From positions 1 to 19,202 of the forward strand of contig JALNXG010000070.1 of NCBI GenBank assembly GCA_023230485.1: 19,202 nucleotides of DNA, given 5' to 3'. The position numbers and the translations under genes are program-made. Numbering within the stretch: the first letter of the stretch is position 1; each line of letters begins with the position of its first letter. The stretch is from Melioribacteraceae bacterium (GTDB taxonomy: Bacteria > Bacteroidota > Ignavibacteria > Ignavibacteriales > Melioribacteraceae). Below are positions 1 through 7,046 of this stretch, piece after piece. Below the pieces are notes generated by a model. That model was not told the origin of the DNA, did no database searches, and saw only the letters and a list, made by a program, of their open reading frames with translations.

Positions 1-28
1 AATACTCCGGCACTCTCTTTAATACTAG

Positions 29-101
29 TACGCCAAAGTGGACTCGAACCACTAACCTACAGCTTAGAAGGCTGTTGCTCTATCCATTGAGCTATTGGCG
101 C
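29..101 (-). tRNA. tRNA-Arg (anticodon UCU)
   Basis: The leftward strand folds into a full 73-base cloverleaf: a 7-bp acceptor stem (first pair G-U), a GCTC/GAGC D stem, an ACAGC/GCTGT anticodon stem with loop CTTCTAA, and an AGTGG/CCACT T stem with TTCGAGT loop. The anticodon is TCT, so it reads AGA codons as arginine, which fits an AT-rich genome. The discriminator base is A and no CCA is encoded. It lies 24 bases downstream of tRNA-Pro and is probably co-transcribed with it. Confidence 0.95.
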
Positions 102-125
102 AATCAATCAATATTTCAAATTTTG

Positions 126-200
126 TCGGGGTGGCAGGATTCGAACCTGCGACCTCCTGCTCCCAAAGCAGGCGCGCTAACCGGGCTACGCTACACCCCG
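126..200 (-). tRNA. tRNA-Pro (anticodon UGG)
   Basis: A complete cloverleaf is visible on the leftward strand. It has a perfect 7-bp acceptor stem (CGGGGTG with CACCCCG), anticodon stem CCTGC/GCAGG with loop TTTGGGA (anticodon TGG), T stem GCAGG/CCTGC with TTCGAAT loop, and discriminator A. CCA is not encoded. It is the first gene of a two-tRNA unit, about 50 bases downstream of the predicted start of the promoter at 257-285. Confidence 0.96.
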
Positions 201-256
201 TAAAATCATAATTTCAAAATACCCGGTTAACAGTAAATATTCTAAAATGGCTTACT

Positions 257-285
257 AAAATATGATTTTGAATTTATAATGTCAA
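257..285 (-). promoter_or_regulatory. Putative sigma-70 promoter of the tRNA-Pro/tRNA-Arg unit
   Basis: On the leftward strand a perfect -35 box TTGACA (285 to 280) is followed after 17 bases by TATTTT (262 to 257, four of six matches to TATAAT). Transcription would start near 250, giving a leader of about 50 bases before tRNA-Pro. The -35 box is half of the palindrome TGTCAATTTTTGACA shared with the rightward promoter. This is a motif match only. Confidence 0.45.
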
Positions 286-288
286 TTT

Positions 289-316
289 TTGACAAGATTT
301 TTTATATCTTTATTTT
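289..316 (+). promoter_or_regulatory. Putative promoter of the lolC/lolE/lolD operon
   Basis: A perfect TTGACA (289-294) is followed after 16 bases by TATTTT (311-316), a near mirror image of the leftward promoter. Transcription would begin around 322, so the ATG at 325 would be almost leaderless. A competing -10 candidate, TATAAT at 275-280, has only a poor -35 box (TTACTA, 252-257) but would leave a leader of about 38 bases. The two cannot be separated by sequence alone. Confidence 0.3.
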
Positions 317-324
317 ACATTTAT

Positions 325-1542
325 ATGTTTTTCTATATTGCCAAAAAATATATTAAGTCCAATAAGGATTCTCACTTTTTTTCTCTCTTTTCGGTGATTA
401 CTATCATTGGCATAACCATTGGCGTTGCCGTGGTTATCCTTGCTCTATCTGTTTTGCAAGGATTTGAAACCTCTATATCCGAAAAAATCGTAAATCTAAA
501 TGCTCATCTAAAAGTTACAGGTTTTAGTAATAGAAACCTACCCGGATACAAAGAAATTATACCTGAATTAAAAAAAGATTTTAATCAAATTGAATCAGTC
601 TCCCCTTTTACTTCTAAATTAGCAATTATCAAGCATAAGCGACTCTCCGAGGGAATTTCCTTAATCGGCATTGATACACTTAACGATAACTCAAATCTCC
701 GCCGTTATATTATTGAAGGTAAATTTTCAACGGGGATTTCAGGTGAGCTCCACGGTGTAATTATCGGCAAGCGGCTTGCAGAAAAGCTTTTTATTAAGAT
801 TGGTGATGATATTACAATTTTTTCGATTAAAAATGATAATATCCCTTCACCTGAAAATCCACCCGCAATTAGCAAATTCAAAGTAACCGGAATCTACGAA
901 AGCGGTATGTCAGAATATGACGATCTCTTCGCATATACGGACTTAAAATTCACTCAGTCATTTTTTGGAATGAATAATAAAATCTCCGGCTACAATATCA
1001 AATTAAAAGATATAAGCAAAATTGAATCAATGGAAATCAAACTCCAAGATTATTTCCGATATCCATATTACGTAAGATCGATTTATAGGATACATCAGAA
1101 TATTTTTACTTGGATTGATTTGCAGAAAGAACCAATTCCTATTGTTCTCGGACTTATTATACTTGTAGCGGTTTTTAATATTATCGGGACTATATTAATT
1201 ATTGTTTTGGAGAAAACCGGAGCCATCGGAATTTTACGCTCTCTTGGTGCTACCAGATCAACAATACTAAAAATATTTTTAACTCAAGGAACGATAGTTT
1301 CTGTTGTGGGAATTATTCTCGGAAATGTATTGGCATTTTTATTAAGCATACTTCAGGTAAATTTTAATATTATCTCATTACCTGGTACAGTTTATTTTGT
1401 TACTTCTGTTCCTTTAGTAATCGAACCGATACATTACTTAATTGTTTCTTCCGTTACACTTATACTAGCATTTTTTTCTTCCTTGATTCCGAGTTATATT
1501 GCAGCAAATATTAAAACAGTAAATGCGATTAAATTCCAATAA
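325..1542 (+). CDS. lolC: LolC/LolE-family lipoprotein-releasing permease (first copy)
   Basis: Inner-membrane permease of an ABC system that extracts mature lipoproteins from the inner membrane for transfer toward the outer membrane. The 405-residue protein has the family layout: an opening such as FFYIAKKYIKS, a first membrane helix around residues 23-45 ending in LSVLQGFE, a long periplasmic MacB-like domain, and three C-terminal FtsX-type helices with the coupling stretch GAIGILRSLGATRSTI. An in-frame TTG at 289 could extend it by 12 residues, but ATG 325 gives the conserved N-terminus and the TTG lies within a -35-like box. It is followed after one base by a second permease and then LolD. 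Which of the two corresponds to LolC or LolE cannot be decided here; the symbol follows gene order. Family assignment is firm. Confidence 0.88.
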   Translation: MFFYIAKKYIKSNKDSHFFSLFSVITIIGITIGVAVVILALSVLQGFETSISEKIVNLNAHLKVTGFSNRNLPGYKEIIPELKKDFNQIESVSPFTSKLAIIKHKRLSEGISLIGIDTLNDNSNLRRYIIEGKFSTGISGELHGVIIGKRLAEKLFIKIGDDITIFSIKNDNIPSPENPPAISKFKVTGIYESGMSEYDDLFAYTDLKFTQSFFGMNNKISGYNIKLKDISKIESMEIKLQDYFRYPYYVRSIYRIHQNIFTWIDLQKEPIPIVLGLIILVAVFNIIGTILIIVLEKTGAIGILRSLGATRSTILKIFLTQGTIVSVVGIILGNVLAFLLSILQVNFNIISLPGTVYFVTSVPLVIEPIHYLIVSSVTLILAFFSSLIPSYIAANIKTVNAIKFQ

Positions 1543-1543
1543 T

Positions 1544-2770
1544 ATGTTTGAACTATTTATAGCATCCCGATATATAAAATCAAAGAGAAGAATTAATTTC
1601 ATAACAATTATTTCTTTTCTTTCTACGTTCGGTATTACTATCGGTACAGCAGCTTTAATAATAGTCCTTTCTGTTTTTAATGGATTCGGCTCTTTGGTCA
1701 GAGAGATATTAATCAGCTTCGATCCACACGTAAAAGTATTCGTCATAGACGAAAGCGGATATGAACAAACCAAATACACTCAGCAATTACTTACCGAAAC
1801 AAAAGAGATAAAATCTTTCTATCCTTATGTAGAAGGGAAAGTAATTGCAGTAAACTCGAAAAGTTATGAGATAGTTACTTTGAAAGGCATTTCAGAATCG
1901 ATGAAAGATGCAGAATGGGGACTGCAGGATAAAATCATTTCCGGCAAATTCGATCTTTTCGATGGAAAGTCAAATAAAGTGGTTCTTGGTTTACCAATCG
2001 CTTTGCGCCTTTCTGCACGAGTAGGCGACACTATAAATATTACATCAGCAAATAGTATAGAACGATTAGTTACATCGTTTTCAATCCCCACAACAAGGCG
2101 TTTTATTGTAGCAGGGATTTTTGAATCGAATAATCGCGACTACGATGTTTCTTATATTTTTACTTCTTTGCCTCCGGCTCAAACTCTTTTTGGATTAAGG
2201 AATAAAATTTCCGGCTTCGATATTCGTCTTAATCATATAGATCAATCAGATAAAATAAAAGAAGAACTAACGACAAAACTAGAAGAAAAAGGTCTTAAAG
2301 TTTATTCATGGTATGACCTGCATAGAGATTTATATACTGTAATGCAGATTGAAAGATGGGGTGCATATCTATTGCTATCTCTTATCATAGCCGTTGCCAC
2401 ATTCAATATACTTGGCTCATTAAATATGACAGTAATAGAAAAGAAAAAGGATATTGGTGTGCTCCGATCGATGGGTATAAATCAAAAAACGATTAAAAAA
2501 ATATTTATGTTTGAGGGTATGCTTACCGGATTCATTGGTTCTGTCATCGGTATATCAATCGGTCTTTTAATTTGCTGGCTGCAAATGGAGTACAATTTTT
2601 ATCCTCTCGACCCGACCAAATATATTATTGATGCTATGCCGGTTGAAATAAATATTTCTGACATTATTATGGTGGGATTTGCAACCTTTGCCTTAAGCTA
2701 TCTTGCAGCTCTCTATCCATCGATGAAAGCGGCAAAAACAAATATTATTGAATCTATTAAATACGAATAA
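1544..2770 (+). CDS. lolE: LolC/LolE-family lipoprotein-releasing permease (second copy)
   Basis: Second permease, 408 residues, paralogous to its upstream neighbour and presumably its heterodimer partner. The N-terminus (MFELFIASRYIKSKRR), the first helix ending in LSVFNGFG, the large periplasmic domain, and the C-terminal helices with the coupling motif KDIGVLRSMG are typical of the LolC/LolE group. ATG 1544 is preferred over the in-frame ATG 1523 because it restores the family N-terminus and follows the previous stop by one base, as expected for translational coupling. No clear Shine-Dalgarno sequence is seen. Naming as LolE rather than LolC is arbitrary. The LolD gene starts two bases after its stop. 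Confidence 0.88.
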   Translation: MFELFIASRYIKSKRRINFITIISFLSTFGITIGTAALIIVLSVFNGFGSLVREILISFDPHVKVFVIDESGYEQTKYTQQLLTETKEIKSFYPYVEGKVIAVNSKSYEIVTLKGISESMKDAEWGLQDKIISGKFDLFDGKSNKVVLGLPIALRLSARVGDTINITSANSIERLVTSFSIPTTRRFIVAGIFESNNRDYDVSYIFTSLPPAQTLFGLRNKISGFDIRLNHIDQSDKIKEELTTKLEEKGLKVYSWYDLHRDLYTVMQIERWGAYLLLSLIIAVATFNILGSLNMTVIEKKKDIGVLRSMGINQKTIKKIFMFEGMLTGFIGSVIGISIGLLICWLQMEYNFYPLDPTKYIIDAMPVEINISDIIMVGFATFALSYLAALYPSMKAAKTNIIESIKYE

Positions 2771-2772
2771 AT

Positions 2773-3453
2773 ATGATTATTAAAGCAAGCGAAATAAGAA
2801 AATCTTATACTAAATCAGATAAGAAAAAATTAGATATTCTAAAAGGTGTTTCACTCGAAATTCCTGAGAATAAAATCACTGTAATTGTAGGAGTATCAGG
2901 AGCAGGTAAAAGCACTCTACTCCATATTCTTAGCGGTCTTGATAATCCCGATTCGGGAGAAGTATTTTTTGATGATGCTAATATTTTTTCTTATTCAGAT
3001 GAGAAATTATCAAAATTCAGAAATGAGAATATCGGATTTATCTTTCAGTTCCATCATCTCCTACCTGAATTTACAGCCATTGAAAATATTGCGATGCCCT
3101 TAATGATAAAGGGTGAATCAAAACAAAAAGCATTTAAGCAGGCAGAAGAATTTCTTTCTATTGTTGGTTTAGAGGAAAGAGGAAATCATAAACCAGCAGA
3201 ACTTTCGGGCGGAGAGCAACAGCGTGTAGCCATTGCCCGTGCCCTTATTAATAATCCTAAAATAATATTTGCCGATGAACCTACCGGTAACTTAGATTCA
3301 GAAAACGGTGAACAAATTCACTCCCTTTTCATTTCACTTAAAGAAAAATTCGGTCTAACATTTCTTATCGTTTCTCATAATGCCGAATTAATTAAACTTG
3401 GCGATTATATTTATGAAATGAAAGATGGAATTATTATCGATAAAAGAAGTTAG
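2773..3453 (+). CDS. lolD: LolD-type ABC transporter ATP-binding protein
   Basis: ATPase that powers lipoprotein release with the two permeases upstream. At 226 residues it has the usual LolD length. The Walker A motif is GVSGAGKST at residues 40-48, Q-loop Gln92, signature LSGGEQQR from 144, Walker B IIFADE at 164-169, and switch His202. The segment QFHHLLPEFTAIENI after the Q-loop is characteristic of LolD and the related MacB/FtsE ATPases. MacB-type or FtsE function is less likely because the adjacent permeases have the LolC/LolE layout. It closes the operon. Its TAG stop overlaps the stop of the opposing aminopeptidase gene by four bases, leaving no room for a conventional terminator between them. 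Confidence 0.9.
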   Translation: MIIKASEIRKSYTKSDKKKLDILKGVSLEIPENKITVIVGVSGAGKSTLLHILSGLDNPDSGEVFFDDANIFSYSDEKLSKFRNENIGFIFQFHHLLPEFTAIENIAMPLMIKGESKQKAFKQAEEFLSIVGLEERGNHKPAELSGGEQQRVAIARALINNPKIIFADEPTGNLDSENGEQIHSLFISLKEKFGLTFLIVSHNAELIKLGDYIYEMKDGIIIDKRS

Positions 3454-3481
3454 CTCTTACTCAAATAATCGATGATTAATC
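3428..3481. repeat. Imperfect inverted repeat spanning the lolD/pepA stop codons
   Basis: The 14-base arms at 3428-3441 and 3468-3481 are complementary at 11 of 14 positions (core ATTATCGAT against ATCGATGAT, with one G-U pair), with a 26-base loop that holds both stop codons. It could act as a weak bidirectional terminator for the convergent genes. There is no U-tract on either side, and AT-rich DNA gives such matches by chance. Confidence 0.25.
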
Positions 3482-4925
3482 TTACTCCATAACCCGGATC
3501 ATAAGTCTTTGTGTAACTATTTAAATCATTTTTAATTGCAGGTCCTGCTATATCAATGTGTGCCCATGGAATATTTCTATCGACAAAAAATTCTAAAAAC
3601 TTTGCGGCAGTAATTGCCCCGCCCCAACGTGGTCCAAGATTACTAATATCTGCGATGTCACTCTTCAATAATTTTTTATAATCATCCCACATAGGTAGAC
3701 GCCAAACTCTTTCAAATGTTTTTTCTCCGCTGGCAATAATATCATCTGAAATTTTATCATTCTTAGTAAATATTCCCGATGCATATAATCCAAGAGCAAC
3801 TGCACAAGCACCTGTCAATGTTGCGAAATCTAATATCTCATCAGGTTTGAATTTCGAAATATATTCAAGTGCATCTGCTAGAATTATTCTTCCTTCTGCA
3901 TCAGTATCTTTTACTTCAATTGATTTGCCTGATGCGGTTGTAACAACATCTCCGGGCTTATATGATAAACCATTTATCATATTTTCTACTGCCGGGATAA
4001 CACCTATTATTTCTATTGGTAATTTTAATAAATCAGCGGCTTTAATGACTCCTGCCACTAAAGCTCCACCTGCCATATCAGCTTTCATTTCAAGCATTCC
4101 GGCAGTAGGTTTTATGGATAGTCCACCTGAATCATAAGTAACGCCTTTACCTACTAAACCGATTTTTCTTTTTGCTTTACTGGTCGGCTTATAATGCATC
4201 TGAATCAATTTTGGTTCTTTATCACTACCGCCGCCAACAGCAAGAATAGCGTTCATTTTGCGCTTAACTAATTCTTGCTTATTGAATATTGTAACTTTAG
4301 TATTCTTACTACCAAGTTCGCTTTTAATTCGTTTGGCAAACTCCGTAGGAGTTAATGAAATAGCAGGTTCATTAATTAAGTCTCTGCTAAATATAACTGA
4401 ATTGATAAGCATTGAGGCATTTTTTACTGCATTTGTAATTTTGTTTTTATTGCTTGCAACTAAATTCACAGAGAATTTTTTAACTGTCTTTTTTTCAGTT
4501 TTATACTTATCAAACTCATAATTGCCGAGAAGAAAACCTTCTGCAAACGTAGAATAAAAATACTCTTCTTCAAAAAGTGATTCATATTTATATTCAGGAA
4601 TTTCTACATAAAGATTATCAATTGGAGATTTTTGTAATGACTGTATTAAACCGGAACAATAATCACGAAAAAAATCAGTGCTTACTTCTTTAGTGATTTT
4701 TTTATAAATAATTAAAGATGGTTCACCCTCACAATTATAAAAACGAATTTCATCTTCATCTTTCAGAAAATTCTCTAATAATAAAGTATTGCAACGAAAA
4801 GAATTGTCTTCAGAATATTTTTCAACCTCATTTCTTAAGGAATCATTATTCTCAAAAAACTTTACTAAGCCCGATTTCTTTTGATATTTATTTATTTTAT
4901 TTAGTGGTGATAGTGACAAATTCAT
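3450..4925 (-). CDS. pepA: Cytosolic leucyl aminopeptidase, M17 family
   Basis: Two-metal aminopeptidase that removes N-terminal residues from peptides in the cytoplasm. The 491-residue protein has a variable N-terminal domain (about 1-165) and the conserved M17 catalytic domain. Residues matching the E. coli PepA ligands and catalytic residues are all present with a constant offset of ten: Lys260, Asp265, Lys272, Asp283, Asp342, Glu344 and Arg346. They lie in VGKGVTYDSGG, MKADMAGG and DTDAEGR. The last differs from the usual NTDAEGR only in its first residue. A DFATLTGA block follows. It is the second gene after nrnA, 14 bases downstream. The E. coli protein also binds DNA at Xer sites; nothing here shows that role. 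Confidence 0.93.
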   Translation of the reverse strand: MNLSLSPLNKINKYQKKSGLVKFFENNDSLRNEVEKYSEDNSFRCNTLLLENFLKDEDEIRFYNCEGEPSLIIYKKITKEVSTDFFRDYCSGLIQSLQKSPIDNLYVEIPEYKYESLFEEEYFYSTFAEGFLLGNYEFDKYKTEKKTVKKFSVNLVASNKNKITNAVKNASMLINSVIFSRDLINEPAISLTPTEFAKRIKSELGSKNTKVTIFNKQELVKRKMNAILAVGGGSDKEPKLIQMHYKPTSKAKRKIGLVGKGVTYDSGGLSIKPTAGMLEMKADMAGGALVAGVIKAADLLKLPIEIIGVIPAVENMINGLSYKPGDVVTTASGKSIEVKDTDAEGRIILADALEYISKFKPDEILDFATLTGACAVALGLYASGIFTKNDKISDDIIASGEKTFERVWRLPMWDDYKKLLKSDIADISNLGPRWGGAITAAKFLEFFVDRNIPWAHIDIAGPAIKNDLNSYTKTYDPGYGVRLIIDYLSKS

Positions 4926-4939
4926 TCTGATAATATTCC

Positions 4940-5923
4940 TTATTGATTTAAGTAAAATTCTGCTCTTTCTAAAACAGGTTTTATATAATTTTTCATTTTT
5001 ACATTGAACAGGCGAGAACCAGCGGCATTGCGATGCCCCCCCCCTTCAAATTCATTCGCTAATTTATTTATCGGAATTGTTCCTTTGGAACGAATACTCA
5101 TTTTAAATCCATCTTTTAATTCAAAGAAAAGAATCCCGATTTCTACACCTTGAATAGATAAGCAATAATTAACGAATCCATCCACATCATCTTCTACTGC
5201 ACCTAATCTTTTTAGGGATTCGTTGCTGATAGTCATATAGGCAATCTTTTTTGATTTAGTAAGTTTTAATGTAGTTAGTGCTTCGCCCAATAATTTAATT
5301 TTAGCAAAATTGCTCTGGTCATAAATTTTATCATATATCTCAGTGGGACTAACATTATGCGATAATAGGTCAGCTATAATACGATGCAACTTTGATGTGG
5401 TTTTATCGAATCGAAATGAACCAGTATCAGTCATAATCGCTGCATACAATTGATAAGCAATCTTATGATTGAGTTTTACGATTTCTGATTTAATAATAAA
5501 ATCGTATATGATTTCTCCGGTAGCTGAATAAGAAGTATTACCAACAACATGAGTAAAAAACGGATCAGGATTCTCGTGATGATCAATACATATCTTAATC
5601 TTTTTAAAATTAAGTAACGCTTTTTCCATACTCACAATTCGATTAGGAGAACTTAAATCCAAAACAATAAAAATATCTGCTTCTTCAATTATCGAATCAT
5701 GAATTTTCGGATCATATTTTTCAATAACAGAATTGTGGTCTAAAAACTTAAGATTATATGGAGTGTCATTATGATTAATTATTTTTACGTTTTTATCCAG
5801 CTCGGTTAAAAGATAATAAAAAGCTAGTTCCGAACCAATGGCATCAGCATCGGGATTTACGTGTGTAGTAAGTATGAATTTTTTATATCTTGGAATAATT
5901 TTTTTTAATTCAACAAAAGTCAT
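4940..5923 (-). CDS. nrnA: DHH/DHHA1 phosphoesterase, NrnA-type oligoribonuclease/pAp phosphatase
   Basis: Likely cytoplasmic manganese-dependent phosphoesterase that degrades short RNA oligomers or 3',5'-pAp. At 327 residues it has NrnA length. The DHH domain shows HVNPDADAIGSE (His21, Asp25, Asp27), a VLDLSS motif with Asp89, and the signature IDHHENPDPF (Asp114-His115-His116), followed by DTGSFR at 166-171. The DHHA1 domain carries GGGHRNAAG at 294-302. The three glycines of that motif are encoded by an unbroken run of nine G (5036-5044 on the given strand), unusual in this AT-rich sequence. It is the first gene of a two-gene unit with pepA. Related c-di-AMP/pGpG or nanoRNA specificities in this superfamily cannot be separated from sequence alone. 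Confidence 0.88.
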   Translation of the reverse strand: MTFVELKKIIPRYKKFILTTHVNPDADAIGSELAFYYLLTELDKNVKIINHNDTPYNLKFLDHNSVIEKYDPKIHDSIIEEADIFIVLDLSSPNRIVSMEKALLNFKKIKICIDHHENPDPFFTHVVGNTSYSATGEIIYDFIIKSEIVKLNHKIAYQLYAAIMTDTGSFRFDKTTSKLHRIIADLLSHNVSPTEIYDKIYDQSNFAKIKLLGEALTTLKLTKSKKIAYMTISNESLKRLGAVEDDVDGFVNYCLSIQGVEIGILFFELKDGFKMSIRSKGTIPINKLANEFEGGGHRNAAGSRLFNVKMKNYIKPVLERAEFYLNQ

Positions 5924-5949
5924 TTAATACCTATCAATTGTTCTGAAAA

Positions 5950-5981
5950 CAATAAAGGCGAAGAAAACTTCGCCTTTATTG
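5950..5981 (-). terminator. Terminator hairpin after korB
   Basis: A perfect 14-bp stem (5950-5963 with 5968-5981) closes a 4-base loop, with a GC-containing core AAGGCGAAG. Read leftward, it lies 18 bases past the korB stop and is followed by TTTTC, a short U-tract. It therefore best serves as the rho-independent terminator of the korA-korB operon. It also lies 26 bases upstream of nrnA, so it insulates that gene. Confidence 0.82.
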
Positions 5982-5999
5982 CAATTTATTAATTATAAA

Positions 6000-7046
6000 T
6001 TAATTTACTTCCCAAGTACCGTCGGAATAGAGAAGGGACTTTAATGTACCTTTCCCTTTTTTCTCTGTTACAAGTTCAATCTGTTTTTTTAGACCTTCAT
6101 TATATGTAGGTTTGCTTATCTGTCTAAAAATTCCGATAGGTGTAGGCATCCCGGGCATATCAGTAAAATGAGACAATATACTTGCTCTAACAGGTGAAGA
6201 ATCAAATTCATCATGAACCCACAAATCATTGACTGAATTATTAGGGTCGTTAAGATCAACAATAACAGGACGGAAACCATCAAGTTTAATTCCCTTATCA
6301 TTATTCTTACCAAATATTAATGGCTTACCGTGCGTCATTACAACTACATTATCTGCTTTAGTTTCTTTATCTGTTAGTAATTCAAAAGCACCATCGTTAA
6401 AAATATTACAATTTTGATATATTTCAAGGAAGGCAGTACCTTTATGATCTGCGGCTCTCTTAATCATTTCCTGCAAATGTTTTGGGTCTCTATCTAATGA
6501 ACGAGCAATAAATGTTGCTTCTGAACCAAGCGCAAGTAATGGCGGATTAAAAGGATAATCAACACTACCATAAGGGGATGTTTTTGTTATCTTCCCTTTT
6601 TCCGATGTTGGTGAATACTGTCCTTTTGTTAATCCATAAATTTTGTTATTGAACAAAAGGAGTTTTAGATCAACATTCTTTCTGCATGTATGAATAAAAT
6701 GATTACCACCAATAGATAGAAGATCACCATCACCTGTTGCAACCCAAACCGATAATTCAGGACGTGATAATTTTAATCCTGTTGCTATTGCAGTAGCTCT
6801 TCCATGAATTGTATGAAATCCATAAGTATTCATATAATAAGGGAAACGGCTCGAGCATCCGATACCCGAAATCCAAACCATATTTTCTTTTTTTATTCCG
6901 ATATCAGGAAATGTTCTTTGCACTTGAGCAAGAACTGAATAATCTCCGCAACCCGGACACCATCTTACGTCCTGATCCGATGAAAAATCTTTACTTGTAT
7001 ATTTTATTTCGTTAGTCTCTATTTTATTTTCAATCTTAGTTTCCAT
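6000..7046 (-). CDS. korB: 2-oxoglutarate:ferredoxin oxidoreductase, beta subunit
   Basis: Catalytic thiamine-pyrophosphate subunit that, with KorA, interconverts 2-oxoglutarate plus CoA and succinyl-CoA plus CO2 using ferredoxin. It has WCPGCGDY near the N-terminus, the TPP/metal motif GDGDLLSIGGNH (105-116) and NNKIYGLTKGQ. Four cysteines (30, 33, 64, 213) have the spacing expected for the single [4Fe-4S] cluster of two-subunit enzymes. ATG 7046 is chosen over the in-frame TTG 7058 because a strong GGAGG (7052-7056) lies five bases before it. The start overlaps the end of korA by 11 bases, so its ribosome-binding site is inside korA. Length is 348 residues. No ferredoxin gene is adjacent. 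A broader 2-oxoacid specificity is possible. Confidence 0.93.
   Translation of the reverse strand: METKIENKIETNEIKYTSKDFSSDQDVRWCPGCGDYSVLAQVQRTFPDIGIKKENMVWISGIGCSSRFPYYMNTYGFHTIHGRATAIATGLKLSRPELSVWVATGDGDLLSIGGNHFIHTCRKNVDLKLLLFNNKIYGLTKGQYSPTSEKGKITKTSPYGSVDYPFNPPLLALGSEATFIARSLDRDPKHLQEMIKRAADHKGTAFLEIYQNCNIFNDGAFELLTDKETKADNVVVMTHGKPLIFGKNNDKGIKLDGFRPVIVDLNDPNNSVNDLWVHDEFDSSPVRASILSHFTDMPGMPTPIGIFRQISKPTYNEGLKKQIELVTEKKGKGTLKSLLYSDGTWEVN

Noticed and set aside
289..324. TTG start at 289 for the first Lol permease
   Set aside because: It adds 12 residues not expected in the family and lies in a promoter-like TTGACA; ATG 325 gives the normal N-terminus.
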